Of a DNA stretch of 37,212 nt, positions 24,062 to 33,931 are shown in pieces. The notes under the pieces were generated by a model. The model did no database searches and was not told the DNA's origin. It worked only from the letters and a program-made list of their open reading frames with translations. The DNA is from DAOUBP01 sp034432655 (GTDB lineage: Bacteria > Chloroflexota > Anaerolineae > CG2-30-64-16). The DNA lies in assembly GCA_034432655.1 (NCBI GenBank), contig DAOUBP010000163.1, forward strand, positions 1 through 37,212, written 5' to 3'. Positions within the stretch are counted from its first letter, which is position 1; each line of letters opens with the position of its first letter. Both the position numbers and the translations under genes were made by a program.

Positions 24062-25966
24062 TCAAGGTGTCACGTTCCAATCGTACCAGAATACTTGCGC
24101 CAGGTACTGATAAACTTCATCCGAGCTCACCAACAGCGACATCTCCCGGTTCAATTTGGCTGAGACCTCACCGCCGTTGAGGCTGCCGACCATGGCCCAA
24201 CCCTGACCGCCGATCTGCGCCAGCACCATCTTGTTGTGGATGCCCTGACCGGTGGGGTTGCGCCGCCGTGCTTCCAGGTCAAGCCCCTCAGACTGTGCGA
24301 TTGCGTTGAGGAACTCCACAGTACGGAGATTGCTGCGTGGGCTGTTCAGATCATCGAAGTAAGTGTCCAGCAACACGCGCACGCGCGCCCCGCGCCGGGC
24401 CGCGGCCAGATAAGCCTCCAGCCGCGGGTTGGGGTCGGCCGCGATCGTGCTGCCCTCGGCGCCCCAATACAACTGCTCGTACATCTGCTCCACCAACACG
24501 GTGTCGCCCGGGCCGGCCCGGCTCACCAGGCCCAGCAAGCTATCCACGGTGCGCAGCGCGTGTTCGGGGGATTGGATCACCTGGAAGGTGAAGGTGCCTT
24601 CGCTGAAAAGAGGCTGCGGCGCCTGGATGGGATAGAATGTGCCGCCGCTCTCGTAGGACGGCACGAAATCCGGCGGCGGCGCACCCAGTTTGGGATCGGC
24701 CGGGTCCCAGGCCCAGATATCGCGCTGTGTCCCCGGTGCGATGTCCGCGTCCATGACCGCGTTCAACCGCGCCACCACCGTGGGCGCGTCGGTCACCAGA
24801 TAGACGCCGCGGCGGCCGAAGGTGCCGTCAGTCGGGTCGTCATCGGGGAACGCCTCGCGGCCGATGTTCTCGCTGCCGACCAGCGCTGTGTCACCGTCCA
24901 GGACCCAAAACTTGCCGTGCTGATAAGCGTAACGGTCGTGGATGTCCTGGCCGGCATCAGCGCGCATATAGTAGACACGGCCACCTGCAGCCGCGATCCG
25001 CGCGACGGCCCAGCGCTGCTGCAGGCTGACCCCACCGGGCGGCGCGCCTTCCAGCAACATCTCGACCTGGACGCCGGCTGCCGCGCGCGCCGCCACCAAT
25101 TCCCCCAGGCGCGCGTTCTCGAACGTGTAGCCCTCGAAGCGGATGCTGCGCTGGGTTGCCTCCAGCAGCGTTTTGAGGGCGCGGAACGCGTTATCAGGGG
25201 AGACGAAAACGGCGATGGTTGCATGTTCGGTCGCGCTGGCCGGCAGCGCAAACTGTTCCAGCGACCAGCCGGGATACTGGACCTTGCGGCCGTCAATCAC
25301 ATCATCCGGGTCCTGGGCCCAATCGGCGCGTGAATCGGTATCGGGCACGGGCAGCCCGCTGCGCTGGTCGAGCTTGCGATAAAGCACCTGGCCTTCTTCT
25401 GTGAAAGTGCGGGTGGGTTTGTAAGGATACACGGCCGGCCCTTGCCAGCCAGGGCCGGTTGTGTCGCCCCCCTCGTAGACCAGGACGTCGCTGTAGCGGC
25501 CGGTCGGATCGGCGAGCATCACGCGGCCGCCGGTATTGCCGAAGCGGGGCGCGTTGCCGGTCAGGTCTGGCACCTTGGGGTCACTATCGCCGCCGTATTC
25601 GCAGCCCGGTTCGAAGCCGAAGCTCACGGTGAAGCTAACTGCGGTGCGGGCACACCAGAGCCGGCTCAGCGGCGGTAACATCATGCCGTCTGGAAAGGTC
25701 ACGGTGCGCGTGCCCCCGGTGAACCGCCAACCACGCAGAGGGACAGGCGCGCGCAATGGATTGTAGATCTGAAATGCCTCGTCCGGTTCGTCGGTCAGAT
25801 AGGTGTCGTAGTAAAGGGCCGATATGAGGAGGGGCGGCGGGCCGAACCAGGCATGCCGGGTGATCAGCGGCAGGTAGAGCTGAGGCGCAGGGGTGGGCGG
25901 CGGCTCATCGGCCGGACCGACGAGCCCTGCTACCACCAGGAGGGCCGCCAGCAAGAGGTTCGCCAT
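24062..25966 (-). CDS. Exported phospholipase D-like protein with lamin-tail-like domain
   Basis: A 634-residue protein with an N-terminal signal segment (about 1-18) and a Pro-rich stretch. Residues about 45-170 look like a lamin-tail (LTD) fold (AFQIYNP, LRGWRF, TVTFPDG). Two PLD repeats follow. The first has a full HKD motif (His350, Lys352, Asp357, then GSENIG). The second has His577 and Lys579 in IHNKMVLAQ, but Gln584 stands where Asp is usual. It may be a nuclease or phosphodiesterase acting outside the membrane; phospholipase activity is not implied. It diverges from psuG over an 86-base spacer. Confidence 0.85.
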   Translation of the reverse strand: MANLLLAALLVVAGLVGPADEPPPTPAPQLYLPLITRHAWFGPPPLLISALYYDTYLTDEPDEAFQIYNPLRAPVPLRGWRFTGGTRTVTFPDGMMLPPLSRLWCARTAVSFTVSFGFEPGCEYGGDSDPKVPDLTGNAPRFGNTGGRVMLADPTGRYSDVLVYEGGDTTGPGWQGPAVYPYKPTRTFTEEGQVLYRKLDQRSGLPVPDTDSRADWAQDPDDVIDGRKVQYPGWSLEQFALPASATEHATIAVFVSPDNAFRALKTLLEATQRSIRFEGYTFENARLGELVAARAAAGVQVEMLLEGAPPGGVSLQQRWAVARIAAAGGRVYYMRADAGQDIHDRYAYQHGKFWVLDGDTALVGSENIGREAFPDDDPTDGTFGRRGVYLVTDAPTVVARLNAVMDADIAPGTQRDIWAWDPADPKLGAPPPDFVPSYESGGTFYPIQAPQPLFSEGTFTFQVIQSPEHALRTVDSLLGLVSRAGPGDTVLVEQMYEQLYWGAEGSTIAADPNPRLEAYLAAARRGARVRVLLDTYFDDLNSPRSNLRTVEFLNAIAQSEGLDLEARRRNPTGQGIHNKMVLAQIGGQGWAMVGSLNGGEVSAKLNREMSLLVSSDEVYQYLAQVFWYDWNVTP

Positions 25967-26002
25967 AACCTAAAGATATCATAAATAGCGCGGAAAGACA
26001 AT

Positions 26003-26018
26003 CTGATTATACTATCAG
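26003..26018. promoter_or_regulatory. Shared divergent -10 region with CTGAT-N6-ATCAG inverted repeat
   Basis: TATAAT reads on the minus strand (26006-26011) toward the PLD gene and TATACT on the plus strand (26008-26013) toward psuG. Both lie inside CTGAT-N6-ATCAG, a possible operator. No good -35 box is seen on either strand, which suits an activator-dependent or regulated promoter. Confidence 0.5.
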
Positions 26019-26052
26019 TGTTCACCCATTCTGCATCGGGAGCATATCATCT

Positions 26053-27047
26053 ATGTCGGACACCTTGTTACATATCCGTCGGGCACCGGGACCGGACCAG
26101 CCCGTAGTCGCCCTGGAATCCACCGTCATCTCGCACGGCCTGCCCTATCCACACAATCTGCGGCTGGCGCTGCGGCTGGAAGAGATCGTACGCGAACACG
26201 GAGCTGTGCCCGCCACCATCGGCATCCTACAGGGGAAGATCGTGGTCGGGCTGAACCGGGCCGAGATCGAGCACCTGGCCACTGCGCCGGATGTGCGCAA
26301 GGTCAGCCGGCGTGATCTGCCGGTTGTCGTGGCGCGCAAGCTGGACGGCGCCACCACGGTCGCTACCACGGCCTGGGCCGCGCAGCGGGCCGGCATTCAG
26401 GTGTTTGCGACGGGTGGGATCGGCGGGGTGCACAGGGTGGTGAGTTGGCAGCCGCAAGCCGGAGAGCGGAAGCCGGGAACTGGAAGCCTGAAACTGGAAG
26501 CTGGAGAAGTGCCGCACGGCTTCCAGCTTCCAGCTTCTGGTTTTCTGTCGGCCGACATCTCGGCCGATCTGCCCGAGCTGGCGCAGACCCCGATCATCGT
26601 TGTCTGTTCGGGCGCCAAGGCGATTTTGGACCTGCCCGCGACGCTGGAATGGCTGGAGACGCACGGGGTTACGGTGGTGGGTTATGGCACAGACCGTTTT
26701 CCGGCGTTCTACAACCGGGACAGCGGCCTGGCCGTGGATGTGCGTGCCGATACGCCGGAGGAGGTGGCCGCGCTGTTCCGTGCCCAACGCGCGTTGGGCC
26801 TGCCGGCTGGGATGCTTGTCGCAGTGCCGGTGCCGGCCGCCGCGGAACTGCCGGCCGAGGAAATGGAAAAGGCCATCGGCATAGCGCTGGCTGAAGCCGA
26901 GGCACAAGGGGTAAAAGGCAAGGCGCTGACACCGTTCCTGTTGGCCCGGATCAGCGCCTTGACGGGGGAAGCCAGCCTGACCGCCAACCTGGCACTGCTG
27001 GAAAACAACGCCAGGGTCGGGGCGGAGATTGCACGCTGCCTGCTGGA

Positions 27048-27063
<16 letters not shown>
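26053..27063 (+). CDS. psuG: Pseudouridine-5'-phosphate glycosidase with in-frame insert
   Basis: A 336-residue cytoplasmic enzyme that splits pseudouridine 5'-phosphate to uracil and ribose 5-phosphate. Family motifs: LESTVISHG (Glu22), ARKLDGATT (Lys96), TGGIGGVHR (120-128), SADISADL (166-173) and the Schiff-base lysine segment SGAKAILD (Lys189), then GYGTDRFPAFY. Normal enzymes are about 300-310 residues with roughly 8 residues between the HR and the DISADL parts; here about 37 occur, encoded by an inverted repeat. No psuK kinase is nearby. The 3' end overlaps the convergent clpC by 16 bases. Confidence 0.9.
26440..26550. repeat. GGAAGCTGGAAACT-type inverted repeat inside psuG
   Basis: Runs of GGAAGCTGGA and AACTGGAAGC (about 26466-26506) are mirrored by CTTCCAGCTTCCAGCTTC (about 26521-26538), making an imperfect hairpin with arms of about 20 bases. 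It is in frame and free of stops and codes for about 30 extra residues in psuG. Confidence 0.85.
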
Positions 27064-29558
<2,495 letters not shown>

Positions 29559-29581
29559 GTCATCCCTTGTCCTGTAGAAAG

Positions 29582-29636
29582 GGCAACCCGCAGCGAAAGG
29601 CGGCTCTGTCATCAGTGCCGGGGGCTGCGGGTTGCC
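29582..29636. repeat. Perfect 13-bp inverted repeat in the clpC leader
   Basis: GGCAACCCGCAGC (29582-29594) is mirrored at 29624-29636. It ends about 24 bases before the clpC ATG in the direction of transcription. No CIRCE (HrcA) sequence is seen. The rest of 29559-29789 holds an AT-rich stretch (about 29670-29700) that may carry a clpC promoter, but no convincing -35/-10 pair. Confidence 0.65.
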
Positions 29637-29789
29637 GCATCAGTAGTTTGCTTGTTCAAGCCGCCTCACACACTAATAATTTAGCATCGTTATGTTAGCG
29701 AAAGCGTATGAGCGGCTCCAATGGGTTCATCTCTAACAAAACGCAAACAGACACATCCCCGCGCGGGCTCCCTTTGGTCCTGTCCCCGG

Positions 29790-30881
29790 TCAGTAACGCA
29801 GCAGAGCTGCGATCCCGCCCACCTCATTCAGCCGCTGGTCGCGTTCCAGCACCGAAACGCGCAGGCCACTGTCAATGGCGCGATGCACCACCAGGTTCAC
29901 CACGTCGGCCGACTGGTTCAACGTGCCATCGCAATAGGGGCACTTGTCCACCGGGTCCACCAGCACGGCTTCGCAATTGGCGCACTGGTAGCCCGGCGCG
30001 TGCAGTTTCGGCGATACCAGCAGGTGATAGAGCCGGCCTTGTTGCATGGCGGCCAGTGTGTCGGCCAGGCCGGTGGCACCGGCGCCTCCTTTATGCGCCA
30101 GGGTGATGACTTGCTCCAGCAAATCTGCTTCGGCGGCCCGTTGTGCCTGCTGGGCCACCTCGAACGCGCGCTCCCACGCCTCGGCCGGTGATGTGTTCAT
30201 ATCCAGGTTGATCTGCCCGACAACCTTGTCGTTCAGCGTCCGCGGCGCCTGCTCGCGAAACTCCGCCAGGTTCTCCTCGGTGCCTGCCAGGACCACACGT
30301 TCCACTTTTTGGCGTGTCAGGTGTTCGTCGGCCCACTCGGCCGCCGCCTTCAAATTGTGCCGCGCCTCCTGGTCCTCGTAGCGCTGCAGTTTTTGTGCGG
30401 CCCAGCCGCCTTGCTTGTGGCGACGCACTTCGGCACCTAACACGCCCTCGGTGTTGACCAGGGCGCCGAGGTGGTAGGTGAACGCCCGGGCGCCCTCCCG
30501 GTCCACCATGAGGACGCCAAAGCGGCCGTAGTTGTCCCAGATATCACTCAGCGGTTTCAGATAGGGCCGCCGGCCGACGTAGACGGTGTTCTGGCCCGGC
30601 ACCAGCAGCGAATAGCCGCGCCAGAACTTCAGCGCCTGACAGCTGAAGCACACCAATGTGCGGCCCTGGCGGTCGAATTCATGTTCGAAGAAGCGTTCGA
30701 TGCGCTCGACATCGGCCGGTGCTGCGCCCTGTTCGGCCGCCTGAGCCAACAGGCTGCGCAACGTCAGCTTGTGCTCCTCAAAAGAGCGGTTGCGCCGATC
30801 GAGGTGGAGATAGAGGCTCAAGATGTTGGGCTTCTCGTTCACCACTTCGGCCAGTTCACGGAGGTCTTGTTCTGTCATCAT
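29790..30881 (-). CDS. baeRF-family (eRF1/Vms1-like) protein with C-terminal zinc ribbon
   Basis: A 363-residue protein that fits the bacterial archaeo-eukaryotic release factor (baeRF) family. The N-terminal half is alpha/beta. The central part holds HKQGGWAAQKLQRYED, placed like the eRF1/Vms1 GGQ-type loop though the tripeptide is GGW with a later Gln, and VVLAGTEENLAEF, typical of the third eRF1 domain. The C-terminus has a CxxC...CPYC zinc ribbon. Relatives act in ribosome rescue or peptidyl-tRNA cleavage, but for bacterial members this is inference. The ATG at 30881 has AGGAG eight bases before it. It sits between dnaJ-like and clpC genes. Confidence 0.78.
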   Translation of the reverse strand: MMTEQDLRELAEVVNEKPNILSLYLHLDRRNRSFEEHKLTLRSLLAQAAEQGAAPADVERIERFFEHEFDRQGRTLVCFSCQALKFWRGYSLLVPGQNTVYVGRRPYLKPLSDIWDNYGRFGVLMVDREGARAFTYHLGALVNTEGVLGAEVRRHKQGGWAAQKLQRYEDQEARHNLKAAAEWADEHLTRQKVERVVLAGTEENLAEFREQAPRTLNDKVVGQINLDMNTSPAEAWERAFEVAQQAQRAAEADLLEQVITLAHKGGAGATGLADTLAAMQQGRLYHLLVSPKLHAPGYQCANCEAVLVDPVDKCPYCDGTLNQSADVVNLVVHRAIDSGLRVSVLERDQRLNEVGGIAALLRY

Positions 30882-30905
30882 CGTCAACGCTCCTGGGTAA
30901 GGATA

Positions 30906-30925
30906 CGAACGACGGCCGTCGTTCG
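30906..30925. promoter_or_regulatory. 20-bp perfect palindrome before the baeRF gene
   Basis: CGAACGACGGCCGTCGTTCG is fully self-complementary and lies 24 bases upstream of the baeRF ATG. It could be an operator or a hairpin in the dnaJ-baeRF mRNA. Confidence 0.6.
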
Positions 30926-30933
30926 GGGGATTG

Positions 30934-30961
30934 CGCCCACAGCGCTTGAGCGCTGTGGGCG
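30934..30961. terminator. Perfect 12-bp GC-rich hairpin after dnaJ
   Basis: CGCCCACAGCGC, a 4-base loop and its exact complement lie 22 bases after the dnaJ stop. No T run follows on the minus strand, so it may lessen read-through or protect the mRNA end rather than fully terminate. Confidence 0.5.
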
Positions 30962-30983
30962 TTTGACGCAGTGAGGCGCCGGA

Positions 30984-31934
30984 TCAGGGGACAGCGACCC
31001 CACGCAGCCGGGCCCATTCGCGCACCAGCTGCATTTCGCGATCGCTGAGCTTCTCCGGCAAAGTGACGCGGACTTTGGCGTACAGGTCGCCGCGTTGGTC
31101 TGAGCGCAGTTTGGGCATCCCCTGGCCAGCCAGGCGGAAGGTCCGCCCCGACTGAGTGCCAGGCGGCACCCGCAGCACCACCGGGCCCGTCAGGGTAGGC
31201 ACCTGTACCTCACCTCCCAGCAGGGCCTTAAACATATCCACCGGGATCTCGCAATAGAGATCGTCCCCCCGGCGCTCGAACACCGTATGGGGCAGGACTT
31301 TGATCACCAGGTAGATATCGCCCCGGATGGCGCCTCCCCCGCTGGCCAGCCCTTCGCCCGGCACCCGCACTTTGGAGCCGGTTTTGACGCCCGCCGGGAT
31401 CTTGACTTCCAACCGGCGGCCGTCCACTTCCATGATCCGTTGGGTGCCGTGAAAAGCCTCCTCCAGGGTGATCTCTACCTCTTGTTCGATGTTTTGTGCG
31501 GCCGTTGCGCGGCCCGTCCGGGGACCGGCTGCCGTGCGCACGCCCATACCACCGAAGATCGCTTCGAAGAAGTCGGAGAATCCCGATCCGCCGAACAGAT
31601 CCTCGAAATCCTTGATGTCACCGTACTCGACCCGCACCCCACCGGGTTGTGCACCGCGCACCCACTGGCTCCAGTCGAACCCGCCGGGCTGGCCTCCGGC
31701 CTGCTGCCAACGCTGATAATTCTGTCTCAACTCATCGTACTTGCGACGTTTCTCTGGGTCGCTCAACACTTCGTGTGCTTCGTTGATTTCTTTGAAACGC
31801 GCTTCGGCGGCCTTGTCGCCAGGGTTCATGTCAGGGTGATACTGGCGCGCCAGCCGCCGATAAGCCTTCTTGATTTCTTTTTCGTCTGCGTTCCGATCAA
31901 CACCGAGAATCTTATAATAATCCTTGTATTCCAT
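30984..31934 (-). CDS. DnaJ-like chaperone without zinc finger (CbpA type)
   Basis: A 316-residue co-chaperone for Hsp70. The J domain (about 3-68) shows YYKILGVDRNA and the HPD motif in YHPDMNPGD. A Gly-rich, aromatic linker with SGFSDFFEAIFGG follows, then two C-terminal substrate-binding domains (about 130-305). The four CxxCxGxG zinc repeats of true DnaJ are absent, so it is a type II/CbpA-like protein. The ATG at 31934 with AGGAG is preferred to the longer frame. It is first in the run to baeRF and clpC from a strong promoter. Confidence 0.92.
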   Translation of the reverse strand: MEYKDYYKILGVDRNADEKEIKKAYRRLARQYHPDMNPGDKAAEARFKEINEAHEVLSDPEKRRKYDELRQNYQRWQQAGGQPGGFDWSQWVRGAQPGGVRVEYGDIKDFEDLFGGSGFSDFFEAIFGGMGVRTAAGPRTGRATAAQNIEQEVEITLEEAFHGTQRIMEVDGRRLEVKIPAGVKTGSKVRVPGEGLASGGGAIRGDIYLVIKVLPHTVFERRGDDLYCEIPVDMFKALLGGEVQVPTLTGPVVLRVPPGTQSGRTFRLAGQGMPKLRSDQRGDLYAKVRVTLPEKLSDREMQLVREWARLRGVAVP

Positions 31935-31980
31935 GCCTGGCTCCTGCCTGGCGCATGAACAAGCAAACGCTTGTAAATAA

Positions 31981-32009
31981 AGTATAACGTTTCCCCGGGG
32001 TGCTGTCAA
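31981..32009 (-). promoter_or_regulatory. Strong promoter of the dnaJ-baeRF-clpC run
   Basis: TTGACA (32004-32009), a 17-base spacer and TATACT (31981-31986), about 50 bases before the dnaJ start. A housekeeping type; no CIRCE element is nearby. Confidence 0.85.
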
Positions 32010-32032
32010 GAGCTTTCTGGCCCCCCGGCGCG

Positions 32033-32062
32033 TTGGCTGTTTTTGCGCTCTTACGGTATACT
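32033..32062 (+). promoter_or_regulatory. Candidate promoter of the stomatin gene
   Basis: TTGGCT (32033-32038), an 18-base spacer and TATACT (32057-32062). It lies back to back with the dnaJ promoter, with only 23 bases between the two -35 boxes. Confidence 0.6.
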
Positions 32063-32145
32063 TTCCTCATGCTCTCACCAGGCCTGAGGGCAGCGTTTGC
32101 GTTTGATAAGTTGCCAACGATCGCTAAGTCAGAAAGGAAAGAAAG

Positions 32146-32937
32146 ATGGAGACGATTATCAACTTCCTCACTTCGTTTGGGATTATCATCCTGGCAGTTC
32201 TGGCGCTGGCTAGCTCGGCAATCAAGATCGTGCAAGAGTACGAACGGGGCGTGATCTTTCGCCTCGGACGTTTAGTGGGCGCCAAAGGGCCAGGCCTCTT
32301 CTTCATCATTCCGATCATTGATCGGATGGTGAAAGTGGATCTGCGTGTAGTAACTTTGGACATCCCGTCTCAGGAAGCCATCACCAAAGACAATGTGACG
32401 GTGAAAGTGAATGCCGTCGCCTACTTCCGCGTGGTGAACCCCTCGGACGCGATCGTCAAAGTGGAGGACTATCGGCGGGCCACCTGGCAGATCGCCCAGA
32501 CCAGCTTGCGCTCGGTTCTGGGGCAATCGGAGCTGGATGACCTGTTGGCGCACCGCGATGAGATTAACCAGCGGCTACAGCGGATTATTGATGAGCAGAC
32601 CGAACCGTGGGGCATCAAGGTGAGCATCGTCGAAGTTAAGGATGTGGAGTTGCCCGACACCCTGAAGCGCGCTATGGCCCGCCAGGCCGAAGCGGAGCGC
32701 GAGAAGCGGGCGAAGATCATCCATGCCGAGGGCGAATACATCGCTTCTCAGCAGCTCACCGACGCAGCGCGCATCATTGCGTCCGAGCCGGCCGCGATCC
32801 AACTGCGCTATCTGCAGACCCTGACCGAGATCGCCGTGGAGAAGAACTCCACGATCCTCTTCCCTGTGCCGTTGGAGTTCATGAAAGCCTTTGCCGGGAT
32901 GGCCGGGGGCAGTGCGGCTCCGCACACGGAAAGCTGA
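32146..32937 (+). CDS. Stomatin/slipin-like SPFH membrane protein
   Basis: A 263-residue membrane scaffold protein. One N-terminal helix (about 7-27) is followed by QEYERGVIFRLGR and a full SPFH/band-7 domain (about 28-185), then a charged helical region (RQAEAEREKRAKIIHAEGE) used for oligomer formation and an ILFPVPLEF segment typical of slipins. Such proteins form rings in the membrane and affect nearby enzymes and proteases. In many genomes the partner is a NfeD protease; none is seen here. AAGGAAAG precedes the ATG. Confidence 0.92.
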   Translation: METIINFLTSFGIIILAVLALASSAIKIVQEYERGVIFRLGRLVGAKGPGLFFIIPIIDRMVKVDLRVVTLDIPSQEAITKDNVTVKVNAVAYFRVVNPSDAIVKVEDYRRATWQIAQTSLRSVLGQSELDDLLAHRDEINQRLQRIIDEQTEPWGIKVSIVEVKDVELPDTLKRAMARQAEAEREKRAKIIHAEGEYIASQQLTDAARIIASEPAAIQLRYLQTLTEIAVEKNSTILFPVPLEFMKAFAGMAGGSAAPHTES

Positions 32938-32961
32938 GAGCCAAACGTCAGGGCTGCCATC

Positions 32962-33516
32962 ATGTTCATCCTTCTAACCGGCCCCCAAGGAGCTGGCAAG
33001 ACTACTGCGTGCTGGAAGGTTCTGCCCGGCCTGCGCAACCAGGGCGTTAAGATCGCCGGTTTTGTTTCTCCGCCGCTGTTGGACGCGACGGGGTGCAAGA
33101 CCGGCATCCAGATGGTGGATCTCACGACCGGCAAGAGCCACACGTTTGCCAGGATCGTCGCTGCCGGCGAACCTGCTGATGTGGGGGTTTACCGGCTGGT
33201 GGAGGGCGCGGTCGCCTGGGCCCAAAACGTCCTGGCGGCTGCGCTGTCGGCCAGTGCGGATTGGCTGGTGATAGATGAGATCGGGCCGCTGGAATTGCGC
33301 CAGGGCAAGGGCTTTGCCTTTGCCCTGGACGCGCTGGCGGATCCGCTGCGCGTGCCCAACGCGATTGTTATCGTGCGCGAGTATCTGTTGGATGAGCTGG
33401 CAGAGCGTCTGGGGCGCGACGATATGATCACCCTGCGGATCACCCCTGCCAACCGCGCCGAGGTCTCTGCCCAACTCGCGAAACTGGTGCTGATGACCCG
33501 GGCTCAAGAGCGGTGA
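32962..33516 (+). CDS. THEP1-like nucleoside triphosphatase
   Basis: A 184-residue P-loop NTPase of the NTPase_1/THEP1 family. Walker A is GPQGAGKTT (residues 7-15) and the family Walker B segment is VIDEIGPLELR. Members hydrolyse ATP, GTP and other NTPs; the cellular role is unclear, with links to nucleotide or RNA metabolism. It follows stomatin by 24 bases and shares its stop region with the ribosome site of the next small gene, so the three are probably one operon. Confidence 0.88.
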   Translation: MFILLTGPQGAGKTTACWKVLPGLRNQGVKIAGFVSPPLLDATGCKTGIQMVDLTTGKSHTFARIVAAGEPADVGVYRLVEGAVAWAQNVLAAALSASADWLVIDEIGPLELRQGKGFAFALDALADPLRVPNAIVIVREYLLDELAERLGRDDMITLRITPANRAEVSAQLAKLVLMTRAQER

Positions 33517-33526
33517 GGAGTTGGCA

Positions 33527-33751
33527 GTGCCAACCTTATCCATCTCGGAGAGATACGCCATTCTGGCAGCTCTGGCGTTACTGTTTCTGGTCCTGCTGGA
33601 CAACGCAGCCGTCATGGCAGCGGTATCCAGCGGCGGCTTGTTGATCGGCCTTTGGGTTTTGCGCCGGGGCGATATCCGTCGCGTGGCCGTGGTGGCCATG
33701 ATCGCCTTTGCCCTGGCGCTAAGCTTTGCCCTGATAACGCTTGTGCGTTGA
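33527..33751 (+). CDS. Small membrane protein of unknown function
   Basis: A 74-residue protein with two or three hydrophobic segments (about 8-30, 32-45 and 53-72) separated by the basic turn LRRGDIRR. I do not recognise it. The GTG at 33527 is chosen because GAGGAG, overlapping the NTPase stop, sits six bases before it; the TTG at 33521 touches the ribosome site. Confidence 0.65.
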   Translation: MPTLSISERYAILAALALLFLVLLDNAAVMAAVSSGGLLIGLWVLRRGDIRRVAVVAMIAFALALSFALITLVR

Positions 33752-33931
33752 TCATCATCTGCTGCCGAATTCATAGCGCTGATGCCGCGGCTGCCGCAGC
33801 CTGGAGCTGAAGGCCCCTTATGGGCAGCGGCGCTCGGGCCCGGCTTTGCCGGCCCGGTGCGCCATGTTCCGTGGCCCTCAAGAAGGCTGTGTACCGGCCC
33901 CGACGCCTGGCTTCGGGAGACTATCTGCCTT
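33752..33931 (+). other. Spacer before zwf, no clear signal
   Basis: 180 bases with GC-rich inverted stretches (about 33836-33858). The zwf frame is open back to 33782, but the extra residues do not look like family sequence. No convincing promoter is seen, so zwf may be read through from upstream. Confidence 0.4.

Noticed and set aside
29559..29789. CIRCE heat-shock operator before clpC
   Set aside because: A TTAGCA word occurs near 29680, but the matching half GAGTGCTAA at nine-base spacing is absent.
33782..33931. N-terminal extension of Zwf from 33782
   Set aside because: The 50 extra residues are Pro/Gly-rich and unlike the family, and the ATG at 33932 places the cofactor loop at the usual distance.
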